NCBI GenBank assembly: GCA_033030425.1
Contig: JAUFSD010000004.1
Location: forward strand, 1,240,001 to 1,304,000
Length of the DNA: 64,000 nucleotides
DNA from: Verpa conica
Lineage: Eukaryota; Ascomycota; Pezizomycetes; Pezizales; Morchellaceae
Direction of reading: 5' to 3'
Shown in pieces: positions 33,147-46,227 of the stretch (position 1 is its first letter; each line of letters starts with the position of its first letter). The position numbers and the translations under genes were made by a program. The notes under the pieces are model-generated. The model made no database searches. It was not told where the DNA came from and saw nothing but the letters and a program-made list of their open reading frames with translations.

Positions 33147-33524
33147 AGTGATGGCGCTCTCCTCCATTTCCAAGTAGTTGACGTTAGGGTCAAAGACTTG
33201 GGTGAGGAGGGGTTCCTCATCGTTGTTACTATCGCTGTAGTTGCTTTCCACGTCCATGGTGTCTTCTGGTGCCGGGGGAATTGTGGGATCTGGGAAGGTG
33301 AAGGGGGAGACTGTAATCTCCAGGGTTTCATCTGGTCCTCCGACCGTACCGAATGGGAGGGTGGACTGTCTAGACATCTTTGTGGGAGAGCTAGACCTGT
33401 GGCTGGGGGAGGAGGCGGATCGCTTAAGGGAGCGTCTCTCTGGGGACAGAGGGAGGGTAAAAATACGCTTTGGGGGGGTGAGGGGGGTGGATGGGCTCTC
33501 AGGACGCGAAGCTGAGGTATCCAT
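33147..33524 (-). CDS. Retroelement ORF N-terminus, truncated by T5
   Basis: Starts with the ATG at 33524 (MDTSASRPESPSTPLTPPKR). Ser/Pro-rich then acidic; about 126 codons until T5 begins at 33146, after which the reading is chimeric. The leader (33720-33690) shares GTCAGTTAGTTAGTTCTTCA with the leader of LINE-D at 52365, so it is probably ORF1 or gag of a related element. No domain is visible. Confidence 0.45.
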
Positions 33525-33940
33525 GATGATGTCGATGTAGTGTCTTCAAGCTATCTGATAGCGTTGAAGAGAAGTGTTGATAAAACTAAAGCGGGGTTTG
33601 TGTCTGAGGTTATGAAAATGGAGAGTTTTGGTGTGTGTAACCGTCGCTTAGAGCAATACCAGGTGTTTTTCTATCCCTGTCGCGAGATATAAGTTGTTGC
33701 GTGAAGAACTAACTAACTGACAGAGATGCGTCCCTTTTATACCCTTTCTGGAGGGACGCTGAGATCAACAATGAGACAATATGAAACTGAAGGAGCGACC
33801 TCCTTCTACATGAAACTATAGACGTCTCGTCCTGCGAGACGTACTTCTTACATGACCAATGATAACAAGAATCCTACAAGAAGTGAGACGATACATGAAA
33901 CAAGGAAATAAACAAGGCAGACTAGGAAATGGGTGTTCTT
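33525..33940 (-). promoter_or_regulatory. 5' leader and promoter-like region of the truncated retroelement
   Basis: On the minus strand a TATAAAAGGGACGC box (about 33742-33729) precedes the shared leader. AT-rich sequence with AGACGTCTCGTC…GACGAGACG-like inverted repeats lies upstream (33820-33845). It may be an LTR or a LINE 5' region; I could not define its ends. Confidence 0.35.
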
Positions 33941-34226
33941 GACAGCAGGCCAGGTAACCGTCTAGGGACTTAGCGAATTTTAGCGAGGTGCACTGTTTTT
34001 TTTGGAAGGAATAACTCCCAAAGCTCCAATAGTTACTATCAGTGCTTTAGAGGCTCCATTAGACAAAGCTGCAGTAAAATATACTGGGAGTGTTGGAAGA
34101 CGTCAGGAGGCTGCAGTACCTAGTATCTCTGTTAGGAGAGTAAGAATGTACCTGATGTACAAATTAGTAAGCCTGTATCCTGACACAGTGCTTGTCTGTC
34201 AGGATACAATTATCTATATGCTGATG
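33941..34226 (+). mobile_element. E3: right end of an E-type non-autonomous element
   Basis: Matches 12190-12571 with internal deletions and ends …TATATGCTGATG at 34226. It contains the inverted pair TGTATCCTGACA / TGTCAGGATACA just inside the end. Confidence 0.55.
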
Positions 34227-35136
34227 TAGCTAAGCAAATCTTGTATAGCAATAGGCTTTCCACACAGAATGTTTTATTCTTCCCCAGAATTATTTTCTAT
34301 AAGGTTGAGAATTTAGAACTACTATCTCTAGGTATTCAAGAATTTTATTATGGTTTTATAATTATGAATAATTGTGGTTTTATTGGGTGGAAAAGGCTGA
34401 AAATCGGGTACTTTTGGTGTGTATTACCCCGATCACGAAGACTTCTTGCTAGTGACTGTACGGTTTAATTTGTTAATATACAATAGATGGGTAACAAGTT
34501 TATGAGAGAAAGCTTAGCTGTCCGTGTATCAGTCACATCAATACAGAAGTTACTCTCATAGGAGTGCACAGATGAGATGTACAGGATGCGCTATTACTAT
34601 ATAAGCCACTATTCGATGGGATAAGAAGGATAGAGAAGAAACAGTGACTTCTTAATTTCAATGCCTTTTTTCTATTTTAAATGCTTTCCACCTTATCTAC
34701 TGTTTGATAACCCCCCTTTTATTCTTAGGAATTCTAAATTTAATCCTCTACGCTTATAGGTCTCTTAAATAGACCATTCTACATTATAAAATTCCCAAGG
34801 CACTTAATCAATAGTTAAAATGCAATATCCACTCCGGTACCCTAAGTGTTCCAAATCTTCCCCCTCCCCTTCCCTATTGTTTAGCCAACTTCATGTACAC
34901 AGGGGCAAATTGAAAGATAGTAGTCACAAGCAAACAATCAATACCATAGCTTTGGGTTACATGCCCTTGATAGAAAAGAAGTAATCTCCCGTCAGTGACT
35001 AGCCGACTATCCACTTTCCTTATCTATTAATCATTCTTGTACAAGTATAGTACATATGTTTCTAATAACCCGTCGCAAGATTTTAAGGGTTAGTTTATAA
35101 AGCACGGAAATTTGGTATCACCTACACCACTCTTAG
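34227..35136. other. Intergenic, AT-rich
   Basis: No gene or repeat recognised. It is the 3' flank of HIS3. Confidence 0.4.
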
Positions 35137-35937
35137 CTATAGTACACCCTTAGTACTAGGAACATCATCCCCTCCCGTCCGGCTCGTTGCCTCCTTCATG
35201 GCAATTGCAAGCGCTTTAAACGCACTTTCTGCCCGGTGGTGGTCGTTGAACCCCCTCAAACAATCCACATGCATTGTGATTCCGGCTGCTTGTGCAAACG
35301 ACTGCATAACGTGTGGAATCATCTCACAGGATAGATCACCAATCTTCTCTCGCTTGAGACCGAGTTCGACGACTGTATAGGGCCGAGAAGAGAGATCAAC
35401 TACGGCACGGGAGAGCGCCTATTGGAAGCAAAGAGTGGTTAGCAATAACATTAGAAGCAGGTGAAAGGGGTATGCACTTCATCCAGCGGCGCAAATCCGG
35501 TCCCAAAGCGTTTGTAGCCGCGGATAGGGCCGAGGGCTTCCTTGAATGCGGCACCGAGGGCAATACCACAGTCTTCGGCAGTGTGATGGTCATCGACTAC
35601 CCAAGAGCGTTCAATCAGCCTCAATCCCTTTTCCCTTCAGCTTTTCATAGGCGAGAAACTTACTATGCAGGTCTCCCTGACAAGCCAAACTCAAGCTCCA
35701 CCCACTGTGTTTCGCTAACGCATGCAACATATGATCCAAAAACCCAATCCCTGAGTTTATGGAAATTACCTGCGCACTTGACGCCTGAGTTGCATGGGCC
35801 GTTCCACCTACAGCAGATGTATCCTCCAGGAGAGATTCCAATGAGCCACCATCAAGGGATATAGCAATCTTGACTTTAGTCTCGTTTGTGTTGCGGTTTA
35901 GGACCGCAGTGCGAGGGGTGTCAGTTAATGTTGGCAT
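35137..35937 (-). CDS. HIS3: Imidazoleglycerol-phosphate dehydratase (224 aa, three exons)
   Basis: Catalyses dehydration of imidazole glycerol phosphate to imidazole acetol phosphate in histidine synthesis. Exons 35664-35937, 35478-35596 and 35137-35418 (minus), 675 nt in all. The first intron splits the metal-binding motif and splicing restores [36 protein letters not shown] and the second histidine motif [15 protein letters not shown] are present. These His and Glu residues bind the two manganese ions in this family. The start at 35937 ([11 protein letters not shown]) gives the usual fungal length; the in-frame extension upstream (to 36051) is probably leader. It looks intact. Confidence 0.93.
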
Positions 35938-38245
35938 TGCGAGTTTTGGGTTCTGATGAGGAATCGAGGGAGAATTGGGCTGGAGGTGGTATTCTGAGAC
36001 TCGAGTGGCGGTATAGTATTTAGTGAGGTGAAAGATTTTTTGACAAATCAATAAGGAAATGATGCTCGTGTAACAATCACGTGACTGTTAGTGACGAGTG
36101 ATGACTTGTGGTGTTGGGAGACACCTATGTAGACATCTGTGGTGAATTCTACGGAGGCATCTACGGAGACATCTATCCAGACATCTACCTACGTATATCA
36201 CTCTACGTATTCTACATGCAACATCACCTGATAGTTTGTGCATAGGACCAGTGGCTTGAGACACTCAACCACTCAACCACTTAGCACCGAATATATCTAC
36301 AGGCTTGTCCCTTCGCCTATAGAATCATCTTCTGTCTTGTGGCTTTTGTCTCGCATACATTACTACACCTCCCGAGTGCTCATGTGCTTGTAAACAGTGG
36401 ATAAATGTTTCGAGAGGGCTAAATGTGTCCCCATCCCCGCGGGTTCAGAAATCACTCAGTCTACAGTTGAGTTCAGACACTAAAAGGAGAGAACTACTCC
36501 TATGAGGAGTTTATATACTACGGTAGGCAAGAAAGCCTGGGCGTGCAAGTGCTATTCTCAGCAATTAGCGGGCCCACCAAAGTTGTTGCTTCTATCAAAG
36601 ACCCCTGTCTACATGTTCAGGTTCTTTTTGCCTGCACCGAATACTGGGGAATAGGCAGCACGGAGCATGGCACCCGGGCGCAGATACTTTATTGCTTATC
36701 AGACGTCAAGTCTCAAATTTCGGTCCCTATTTAATATCTGATTTCTCGAAACTGAGGTGGTCTATATCGGGGACGAGCTACAATTTACCCTTGAGACTAC
36801 AGATAATTGAGATCTTACTCACGGATAATTCAATTCCCGTAAGAGTAGCTAACGAAAATTACACACACGCCTCTAGCTTCAATAGATGCCGAGAATTCGA
36901 ACTTCTCGATTTCTAAGTCTATACGAACACGATCGTCTTGAAAATCGCTGAAGAAGCAAACAGAAGCTTACGAAGATTGATACTAGAGAAAATAAGCAAA
37001 CACAAACGCTGGCGGAGGCCGCCAGCGCCCTTCTCCCATTACCATCACCGCCGCATAGGGACCTGGAGACCTGTGAGAAGTTGAGGTCTCAGATATTACA
37101 ATATCACACCCATCGGAGCCCTCCGGTACACCAAGCTTTCTTGCTCTACCAAGCGAGAAACGTTTCTTTTTTTCTAGAAACTGCGGAGAGTTTTAAATCT
37201 AGTCTCTCGCATTGAAAGATCGCGATGTGTGTGCCTCGACAGCCTGTCATACTATTTAGAGCCCCCCCATCTATTACAAGCGAAGAAACCAGCGAGTGAG
37301 GACTGGCTGATATGCACTTCGGGGGAGAAGCCAAGCCGGGAGCCTCAAAATCCGTTAAGCCTGGGGAGGAAGGTCGCGGCCGGCGGCCTCCGCTAACACC
37401 TGGGCCATGCCGAATAGAGACTTGCTTCGCACGTTTCAGCTCTACGCGAGTGATTTACATATCATTCCTTGCTGTGGAACATGGCGGGGGGGACGTCTCG
37501 CTAATAATATAGCACTCAACTTATAGATATCGAGAAACAATCCAATGATAATATTGCCCAGTCATGGCTTCGGCAATGCTTGCGAGCTTCCCCCTCCGAA
37601 AAGGTGCCGCAAACCGTTCTTGGCAATAGGGTGACAGACTACTCTAACTCTAACCCTAGTCGTGAAAGCATTCCATACCACTCACATGCTACGGATAAGC
37701 CGTTGAAGTGTTTCTGCGCGCGGGGTGGAGTGGGCCTAGGTAACTGTAAGATGACAATTCCCGATTAACGCCCACCCAGCTAATGCTAGCTAGCAAGACG
37801 GTTCACAACTGAGGGCTAGAGTATCTTCCGGAGGATCTAACGAAGATAGCGAAAATTTGTGACAGGGTGGGCAGAAAATATTTCCAGAACGCCTCCCTGA
37901 AATCTGATCATGGTCCCTTCTCCTTTCCAGGCCACACACCTGTCTTGAGCGATAGTAATATCGGTTTGTGGGACCATACGTCTAAGATACGGTAGACGTC
38001 CAGAGATAAAAACCTGCTTTAGGGACCTCGCCAGATACTCTCCCAGGCCCCTTCACTCTTAATAACCGGTAGATCTCCCTCCTCACGGAAGAAAAATACC
38101 CGGAGATACAGACTCAATCCTGTAAACACTCGCCACCGTTGGCAAGAGGTCTGGTACCTGGATTTGAATATATCTACTAAGATACATCACTTGCTTTCAT
38201 CTCTAGCCATTACCATCATCACCACCACCACCACGAACCTTCAAT
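35938..38245. other. Intergenic between divergent HIS3 and the purine permease
   Basis: No gene recognised over 2.3 kb. AGACATCT(A/G) direct repeats occur near 36120-36195. Otherwise low-information sequence; short ORFs show no coding features. Promoters of both flanking genes lie here. Confidence 0.45.
36077..36084 (-). promoter_or_regulatory. TCACGTGA palindrome upstream of HIS3
   Basis: An E-box type palindrome about 140 bases before the HIS3 start codon, the kind bound by bHLH factors such as Cbf1. TGACTT and GTGACTG nearby resemble, but do not match, the TGASTCA site of the general amino-acid control regulator. Function is inferred from position only. Confidence 0.25.
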
Positions 38246-40391
38246 ATGACGTGGGTAGAGCGCTTCAACAGGCGCGTTGCGACCAGCCCTTTTGGGAAGT
38301 ACTTCCAATTGGAATTTTCGGGGCATAGGAGGGAGAGGAAGGGTTCGAGGTTCTTTACAGAGATTCGTGCGGGGTTGGCTACGTAAGTGAATTTCCCCCT
38401 TTAAAAACCCCCAAGACTTTAAACTATCAAATAAATGCTAATTGTGGGGTTTCTAATGTAGGTTCTTTGCTATGGCGTCAGTATTCTCCTGATTGGACTT
38501 GCACTCCAGCTTGCGGTTTGACCTCCGAGTAACCGTTACTAACAATTATGCCCGTTCATAACAACAGTTATATCATCTCTGTAAGTTACACCATTTAACT
38601 CAACTCCGACTGGTTACACTTAGATACTAACACTCCATCGTCTGTAGGTAAACGCAAACATTACTTCACAGTCCGGTGGGACCTGCGTCTGCAATGCTGG
38701 CCCGGACGACCCTATCTGCGCCGTCGATACTGATTACGCCCTTTGCGTTGGTGTTGTCAATCGCGACCTCGTCACCGCTACCGCCGCCATCTCCGCACTC
38801 ACCTCCTTCTTCATGGGCCTCGGTGCTAATATGCCGATTGCTTGTGCCCCCGGTATGGGACTTAACGCTTACTTCGCATACCAAGTCGTCGGCTTCCACG
38901 GTTCTGGTCCAGTTCCTTACAGCCTCGCTGTAACCGCGGTTTTCGTGGAAGGTTTCATCTTTGTTGCTCTCTCTGTCCTCGGAATGCGCCAATGGCTCGC
39001 AAGAGCTATCCCGGCCTCTATCAAGCTCGCAACAGGGGCAGGAATTGGTTTGTACTTGGCGCTTATTGGCCTCACCTACTCTGCTGGTATTGGTGCTGTC
39101 ACAGGTGCTACCTCGACACCCTTGGAGCTTGCCGGATGCACTGAGGAATATAAGAATGCGGATACTGGCATGTGCGAAAGTCATAAGATGCGAAACCCAA
39201 CACTGTGGATTGGTCTCTTCTGTGGTGGAATCTTCACAGCATTTTTGATGATGTACAGAGTCAAGGGCGCAATTATCGCAGGTATTGCGTTGGTCTCTAT
39301 TATCAGCTGGCCCAGGAGCACAAGTGTTACGTACTTTCCGCACACGGAGACTGGGAATGCCAACTTTGAATTTTTCAAGAACGTGGTTGCCTTCCATCCG
39401 GTAAGCCCTTGGTTTGATAGATTGACTCAGACTCAGAAGTACTAATAACTTTGACTATAGATTGAAAAGATTCTTGTTGCACAGGAATGGAATTTAAGCG
39501 GAGCTGGGGGCCAGTTCGGTTTGGGTAAGTGATTATTTGTGATTTTCCCACTTAGGACTAGTGAAGAAACTGACAGTAAATAATAGCTCTTGTCACTTTC
39601 CTTTATGTCGATATTGTAAGTCTCTTGTTTATTCAAATATTATTTCTTTACAGTATGCTTATGGCACTATCTAGCTTGACTGCACTGGCACACTCTACTC
39701 GATGGCCCGCTTCGCCAATCTCATCGACGAACACACTCAAGATTTCGAAGGCTCAGCAATCGCCTACATGGTTGACGCTTTCGGTGTATCTATTGGATCA
39801 CTCTTTGGATGTCCTCCAGTTACTGCATATATTGAATCTGGTGCTGGTATCTCTGAAGGCGGAATGACAGGTATCACAGCTATGGTTACTGGTATCTGCT
39901 TCTTCATCTCACTTTTCTTTGCACCAATTTTCGCATCAATCCCACCGTGGGCGACAGGGTGTACACTCATTATTGTTGGAAGTATGATGATGAAGGCGGC
40001 ATCAGATATTAACTGGGGCTATCCCGGTGATGGAATCCCGGCATTTGTCACAATTATGGTCATGCCATTTACATACTCTATCGCCTATGGACTTATTGCC
40101 GGAATCATCACCTATATTATTCTCAATGTGGGCACGTGGGTGATTAAGAAGGTTTCTGGTGGAAGGATTGTACCATATGGTGAGGAACTGAAGGATCCTT
40201 GGACATGGAAAATTCCTGGTGGATTCTTCCCGAAGTGGGTTGTAAGGGCTAGCAGGGGTGATAAGACTTTCTGGAAGGAAGACGGGATTGATGGACAGAG
40301 TGAGAGGAGGAGTGGGAGTGCCAGTGGGAGTGCCACAGGAGCTGAGAGGGAGAAATATAGAGAGCCGTTTGCGGAGGAGAAGAAGGCGTAG
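38246..40391 (+). CDS. azgA: AzgA-type adenine/guanine/hypoxanthine permease (575 aa, seven exons)
   Basis: Exons 38246-38382, 38462-38476 (15 nt), 38568-38580 (13 nt), 38648-39400, 39461-39524, 39587-39615 and 39675-40391, all with GT-AG introns and compatible phases (1728 nt in all). The two microexons rebuild ATFFAMAYIISVNANIT, the first membrane span of the family. Also visible are GLGANMPIACAPGMGLNAYFAY, FVEGFIF, the LYVDILDCTGTLYSMA motif rebuilt across an intron, and GCPPVTAYIESGAGISEGGMTG. The family (NAT-related, 14 membrane segments) imports purines by proton symport at the plasma membrane. Length and motifs are normal. The C-terminal tail is hydrophilic and Ser/Gly-rich. Confidence 0.92.
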
Positions 40392-43300
40392 AGGGCGATC
40401 TAAGTAGTGGTCATTCATTATCTTATGAAATGCCCTTTTTTGTAAGCGAGTGATGCCCAAGTTTGAGCTTGAAATGGGAGGGGTTTTCTTTTTAGTCTTT
40501 TCGAGGGAGGTAAAGCTTTATTGGCAAATAAATAATAGTCTAGTTACTTAGTATCTTGGTAGAAAATAGAACCTATAAGTTCTGCATGGTCATTCTTTTA
40601 GTATAAAAGTAGATGTTGCTTTGTGACATTGGGACTCCCAAGAATCGAGTGATTTCGGAAGAATCGGGGAGACTCACAACAATACCAGTAATTGACCCAC
40701 AATTCGGTCCGTCTTTTTGCCGCAACTAATCTTGAGTAATAAGTGTTGTTTTATGATAGTTAATTTCCCCTTTCGACTTCATTCACTTATTAATCTACAC
40801 CGAGATTGTACAGGCTACTTACCCGGTCACTCGGAGATATAAATCTATAACTTGTGAAACCTCCAACGGGGGGGGGGAATATATCCCTCACCATCACACT
40901 CATCCCGGAGTTCCCTTCACTTTACTGGCGAAACTTCCACCAACCCCTAATAAAACATTTCTTGTCCCTATATCCTATTCGACCGTTAATTGATATTGGA
41001 GTACATACGTCTTGTAACGAGGATGTCCGAGAGAGGAGCACGGATATATTAAAACCATACGTTCTCTCGGTTCTAGCCTTTTTTATATTAGATCTCCACC
41101 CTCTCCCGAATGGGGGGGTATACCGAGCTCGGTACCTGCAGGAGAGGAAGGGCCCCCGGTCTGACTAACTGCCTGTCTGCCTGTTGTGAGGAACGTGGGT
41201 ATCGCGTAATTCGTGGGGGACTGAGATGATTAAATTTTGTAGGCTATTTTGATTTTAAACCAGATATAAGTTTAATTTGTTGGGGTGTAGTGTGGGGAGC
41301 ATTCCAAGGTATATAAGATTTCACGTGCCAGGTAGTTAGGTCTTCGTCCCTTTTTACCGAGAGGGAAAGAAAAAAACCTAACCCTCTGTTTCTGTAAACC
41401 AATAAAATCTCTGAAAGAGACTGGTAGTCTGCAACGGTTGCTTCGCCTGTTCTTTCAGCAGCTGCTCTCCGTTCGGGGGAGGTCTAGATCACTTCACAGC
41501 CTCGGATGGCTACACGCTTGGCAACGGCGCTAAGTGGGCTGTGGGCTGTGGGCTTCTTGTGGCTTCGGCTTTTAGCGGATAAATCTGACGACGCCTGTGG
41601 CGTTTTACTAGTAAAAAGGAACGAACTGGATTATATATATTTTTGATTCGTTTCCCCCCTCTGAGCTGAACATTTGCGCAGCCCTGTGGAAAGGTGGAGA
41701 TTTTCTAGGCGCGCCGCCGATCGCGATCGTGAGAATTCAGAAGCTCTGTCACATCCTACGTAATGGTCTCTGCAGGGGGTGAATGTCTTTTTTTTCCTTT
41801 CCATTTCGGTTCTTGGGTCCACTGCGAGGCCGAGTGATCGCGGAGGTAACCACAACGGGATCCAACCGAATTGCGGGCGGAAAATTGGAAAAAATAAAAT
41901 AAATAACGGGAACCCAAGAGGGATCATAAAATAATGTCTTAGGCAAAGAAAAGAACAAGATGGTGGAAAGAAATTTTATGTAACGTATAAAAAGACATGG
42001 GTACTTCTACTTTCGACCACCACCCATGTCTTTTAAGGAGCTATTTGTACCTGTCAGCTGACTAGTGTGCTGTAATATTGGACTCTGAAACGTATATATA
42101 TGTAGTTACTCAACTTGTCATATCTTGTACAGATTTATATCACATTTTTTTTGTCTCTTTTGTCTGACCAGCCAGCATAGACAGAGGTTAAAACTGAGTG
42201 AATGATAGAGAGTGCATATTAGTATTAGAATAGCCCTCACTAGAAAAAAACAATAGTGTTTCTACAAAGAGACTACGTTAGACACAGAATAGTCCCTCTA
42301 CAGGCTTAAATACAGGTTGTGACCAGAAGGGTCGGATGCATATTCCGGTAAAGTAGTGATAAGATCCTTCTTCCCGCAGCCGGTGGCATACGTAGGATTA
42401 TAGGTCCCGCAGTAATGCACATATGCATTAGTGCTGGAACATCTAGTTAATGCAAGTAAATTATACCCGCGCGCACTAATAGTAACTCCTGGAACCTGGG
42501 ACGGCGAGTTCTTAGGAGGTTATTGACGGTAAATATACCATATTCTGTACACGTTGCAGATTTGCTAGTTAAAACGGAGGAGAAATATATTTCCTTTTTT
42601 ATCCTTATTTCCTTGTTTTTTTTGCCCCGGGATCAGGATATTGAGTGTATGTAAAGATTGCTGGTGCGGAATCGGCGTCATCTTTTGTGGAGAACTTCAG
42701 CTCGAGCGACATTGGGAAATGAAGGAGTAGAAGATGGGTTTGTGAGCGCGCGTTAATTGATACTCGAATTAGGTGCGCAAACATTGTGAAAATAGTAGAT
42801 TCCAAGTTTTTTGAAATGTTTCCCCGTGTTCTTGACTGGGGGAGGGCGCCTGTCCAGACGTGTCTCGGATCAAGCAGTGCTCCGTAGATCGAAACAGCAA
42901 ACCTTGATTTGACGCGAGAGAAACGCGGTCCCAAAAATAGACGGAAGGAAATTTATGAAATTATAAAACCCAAAATGGGAATGGGAAATTTAGGAGAATC
43001 AGCAAAGCAACAGCTTGCCACAATGAGCAAGGCGAAACACTTCTCCAGGTTCCCCTTGCCCACCGGCTGTAGTTAGGCTACAGGATAGAGTAGATGTGCT
43101 TGTATGGAACCCATGGGTAGTATCTCTACCCAGCGTCTGATTGATGGTTGGTCTGGGGTAGACCCAGTAAAAACATGCTGTGAGAGTATTGGGCCGGACA
43201 ACGCACACGTTTGAAAATCCAGAGAAAGAGCGTCATCTCGTGTGCAGCAGCTGATGGCAGAGAGGCGGAGCTCGAGACGAGAGAAGAGCCCGAGATCTCA

Positions 43301-44160
43301 AAACGCGAATTCAGAAGGAGGAGGAGGACTGGCTCAACCACTGTTGAGATGAGAAGATGGCTGCTGTAAGGAGACCTGCATGTCAATCGGTGAATATTAT
43401 ACATGTAGGTACTCGAGAGGTAGTAGTGTTGTTTGTACCCACAACTGCCTATAATCTACATCTCCGTCGCGGTCTCTAGGACTTGAGGGGGGGGGGGGGT
43501 GGAGAGTCCGGTTATCTGTGAGAATCTCTCTGGCCCACACTATTGCCTCCCCCTCCAACGTACAAAAGAACCCCTCCCCCGCCCCTCGGTATCCCCTCCT
43601 TTTTTCCCTGAATCTGAGCATCATCGCCATCTTCAACATCAGCCCCTCAACACCCCTCGCTGCTAATTGTTTTTTTCTTTTCAATTTCTCCATAGAAAAA
43701 ATCCCCTCGCTTTAGACCCGCTCTACTCCTCTCCCAGAGCAGCAGCGATTCTATCACAGCGAAAATAAAAGGCCATATCTGGACGCGTTCTAGTGCTATA
43801 CCTGGCACCTGTACCATCTGGTTTGTGCTCCTTACATGCACCATCCTTCATCCACATCTCCCCTTCAATAAAGATGAAAAGAAATCATTCTCTAGCGGGA
43901 AAGTGGGGGTGGAATAAAACACTTGTCTCGAACGTCCAACTTACTATATAATTTTTTCTTGCTGGGTCAGAAGGTCACGACGCGGCTCATTCTTGCTGCT
44001 GGGTCACAACTCCCCCCATTCCGCTCAGCATTTCTCACATCTCCCATTCATTCCCCCTCCACCGATAAGCCTCTCAACACCGCTCATCACGCGATTTATA
44101 CGCGTTTTACGATTCATTGCTCCCATATCTTGATCTCTGTAGAAAATAATTCAACGAGAA
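40392..44160. other. Intergenic, no gene recognised
   Basis: 3.8 kb without a supportable ORF. A G-run lies near 40867-40876, a C/T-rich stretch at 43540-43720 and a G-run at 43488-43499. The last 700 bases should hold the promoter and long leader of the forkhead gene. ORFs of about 100 codons (42605-42934, 43397-43693) have no recognisable domain. Confidence 0.45.
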
Positions 44161-46227
44161 ATGATGAATTCAACGCGTCCGCGACCAGTAAAGATCTACC
44201 GAGACGCGCTCGGACCCTCGTCAGAGCCCGGTTACACCTCCTTGTCCAAGACTTGCATCCCAGCCATTCCTTTATTCTCAGCTTCCGCCGCTTCATCCTC
44301 CACCCCCTTACAACGCACTCATGGAAACCCGCAGACCATAATGTTCCGTCCTCCCATCGTCGGTCCCTCAACATCCCCCTCCAAGAAAAAGACTCACAGC
44401 AAGACTCACAATATCCACTACCCGTCTCGAATCCCTTTACCTAACCGTGTGTTCAAAAACTCTTTCGACAGGATATCTATGCCTCCGCCCCAAGCAGACG
44501 CGTTTACTACAGATTCGCCTATGAAAAAGCCCCCAATCTCTGTATTCAATACTTCTTCAGCCCCCATGGCAGCTCAGCAAAGAAAACCACAAAGTGCATT
44601 ATTCACAAGCTTTCAAGCTTCTAAGGCGATGGTAGGGAAGGAAAACATGGTACCAGATATGCGTTCATCAGAAGAACCAATAGGAAAACATGTCTCATCT
44701 CAAAGATCAGGAGCCCCCCGAAGGGTCCTGATGGAAGCTGCACCGATCAAAGAAAAGAAACTACTTAAAGAAAGAACCCCTGTGAATAGCGGCTCTCCAG
44801 AAAAAGATTCACTCTCATGGGAGCCTCCAGAGATTGTCGATGATGGAAAGAAGCCACCTTATAGCTACGCGACTCTTATCGGCATGGCTATCCTCCGAGC
44901 TCCTTCTCGTCGTCTAACACTTGCCCAGATCTACAAGTGGATTGCTGACACCTTTCTCTACTACCGAACTTCGAATAATGGTTGGCAGAATAGCATCAGG
45001 CATAATCTCTCGCTCAACAAAGCGTTCGTAAAACAGGAGAGACCCAAGGATGATCCTGGAAAAGGAAATTATTGGATTGTAGGAAAGGGTTTCGAACATC
45101 AGTTTATGAAGAATAAGAGCTCACGAAAGTCTGCTTCTGGGTCACAATCGAAAAAGAATTCATCTTCAAAGGCAATGATGTTGGAAGAGATGGAAAGCAT
45201 TGCTGAAGCTGATCCTGAGATTGAAATTCACGTCGACCGTGTCGAGCAGATTGACAGCACGGATACTATTGAGGAGAATATTGGAAAGGACTCGGTAGAA
45301 GAGCTACTTGCATTGTCGTCGGACGCTACTAGAAGCGCTAGTCCTGAACCACGGGTCATGCCTGATGAAGATGACGATGTTTTCCGGCCATCTTCACCAC
45401 AAGCTACTGTCGCTGCGCACTCATCACCTCCAGCTATTATGTGTTCTTCGCCCCCGATCACCAGGAGTATGCTACACCCCCCACGCGATGCTACACCCCC
45501 GCCTCTTTTCCCATCAAGGAAAAGAAAGATGTCTACCATGAATGACAGTGGATATTTTTCGTCATTGGAATCCTCGGTTGTGCGCCCCAGTAACGAAGAC
45601 GACAGACCTAGAATCAAACGTGGCAGAGCTGAGGAAGATATTGCGCGCATTCGACATTCTTCACATGAAAGCCCTATCCGCAGGTCGACAATTCCTGGAT
45701 ATCACAATTTTCTCACCTCGTCGCCGCTGCGTAACTACGATCCCAACCCAATGCTTCCACCCCTCACACCCGCCACTGTTCTCCGCGCGCAAAAGCCTCC
45801 AATGTCTGTGAGCCCTATCACAAACCTTCGACTCCATCGGGAACGTGTGAAGAGGCTCCTTACATCACCTGCCCGAGATATCACTTGTTTGGAAGATAAT
45901 CACTGGAGCTCTGCATTCAATAGCCTTGGCGCAGATTATAACATGCATCACGACGAAAATGCAGAAATTGAAATTGCAGAAATCGTCTCTAGAGCTTGTT
46001 ACGGATCTCCAGATAAGCGTGCAGCAAAAAGACGGGAGGCAAGAGAGAGCTTTGGAGGTGAACTAAGGCCAGCGGAGCTTCTCGGTGAGGGGTTTCTTGA
46101 ACCTCTAGATCTTTTTGGCGTGGATGTATATGGCGTTATGAGGAGTGGATTCGAAAAATTTAAAAATGACGGGTTTGGGTCACCAGGCAGACCAGGACTA
46201 GACCGGAGCCACACTACAGATTTTTGA
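44161..46227 (+). CDS. Forkhead transcription factor, Hcm1/Sep1-like (688 aa)
   Basis: Single exon. The forkhead (winged-helix) domain spans about residues 229-318: [49 protein letters not shown] (recognition helix) and [17 protein letters not shown]. No FHA domain precedes it, so it resembles yeast Hcm1 and fission-yeast Sep1 rather than Fkh1/2. Those act in the cell-cycle transcription cascade in the nucleus; the role here is by family only. Ser/Pro-rich N-terminal and C-terminal regions contain several SP/TP sites that could be CDK targets, and RKRK-type basic clusters. Two ATGs open the ORF ([15 protein letters not shown]); the first was taken. Confidence 0.9.
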   Translation: MMNSTRPRPVKIYRDALGPSSEPGYTSLSKTCIPAIPLFSASAASSSTPLQRTHGNPQTIMFRPPIVGPSTSPSKKKTHSKTHNIHYPSRIPLPNRVFKNSFDRISMPPPQADAFTTDSPMKKPPISVFNTSSAPMAAQQRKPQSALFTSFQASKAMVGKENMVPDMRSSEEPIGKHVSSQRSGAPRRVLMEAAPIKEKKLLKERTPVNSGSPEKDSLSWEPPEIVDDGKKPPYSYATLIGMAILRAPSRRLTLAQIYKWIADTFLYYRTSNNGWQNSIRHNLSLNKAFVKQERPKDDPGKGNYWIVGKGFEHQFMKNKSSRKSASGSQSKKNSSSKAMMLEEMESIAEADPEIEIHVDRVEQIDSTDTIEENIGKDSVEELLALSSDATRSASPEPRVMPDEDDDVFRPSSPQATVAAHSSPPAIMCSSPPITRSMLHPPRDATPPPLFPSRKRKMSTMNDSGYFSSLESSVVRPSNEDDRPRIKRGRAEEDIARIRHSSHESPIRRSTIPGYHNFLTSSPLRNYDPNPMLPPLTPATVLRAQKPPMSVSPITNLRLHRERVKRLLTSPARDITCLEDNHWSSAFNSLGADYNMHHDENAEIEIAEIVSRACYGSPDKRAAKRREARESFGGELRPAELLGEGFLEPLDLFGVDVYGVMRSGFEKFKNDGFGSPGRPGLDRSHTTDF

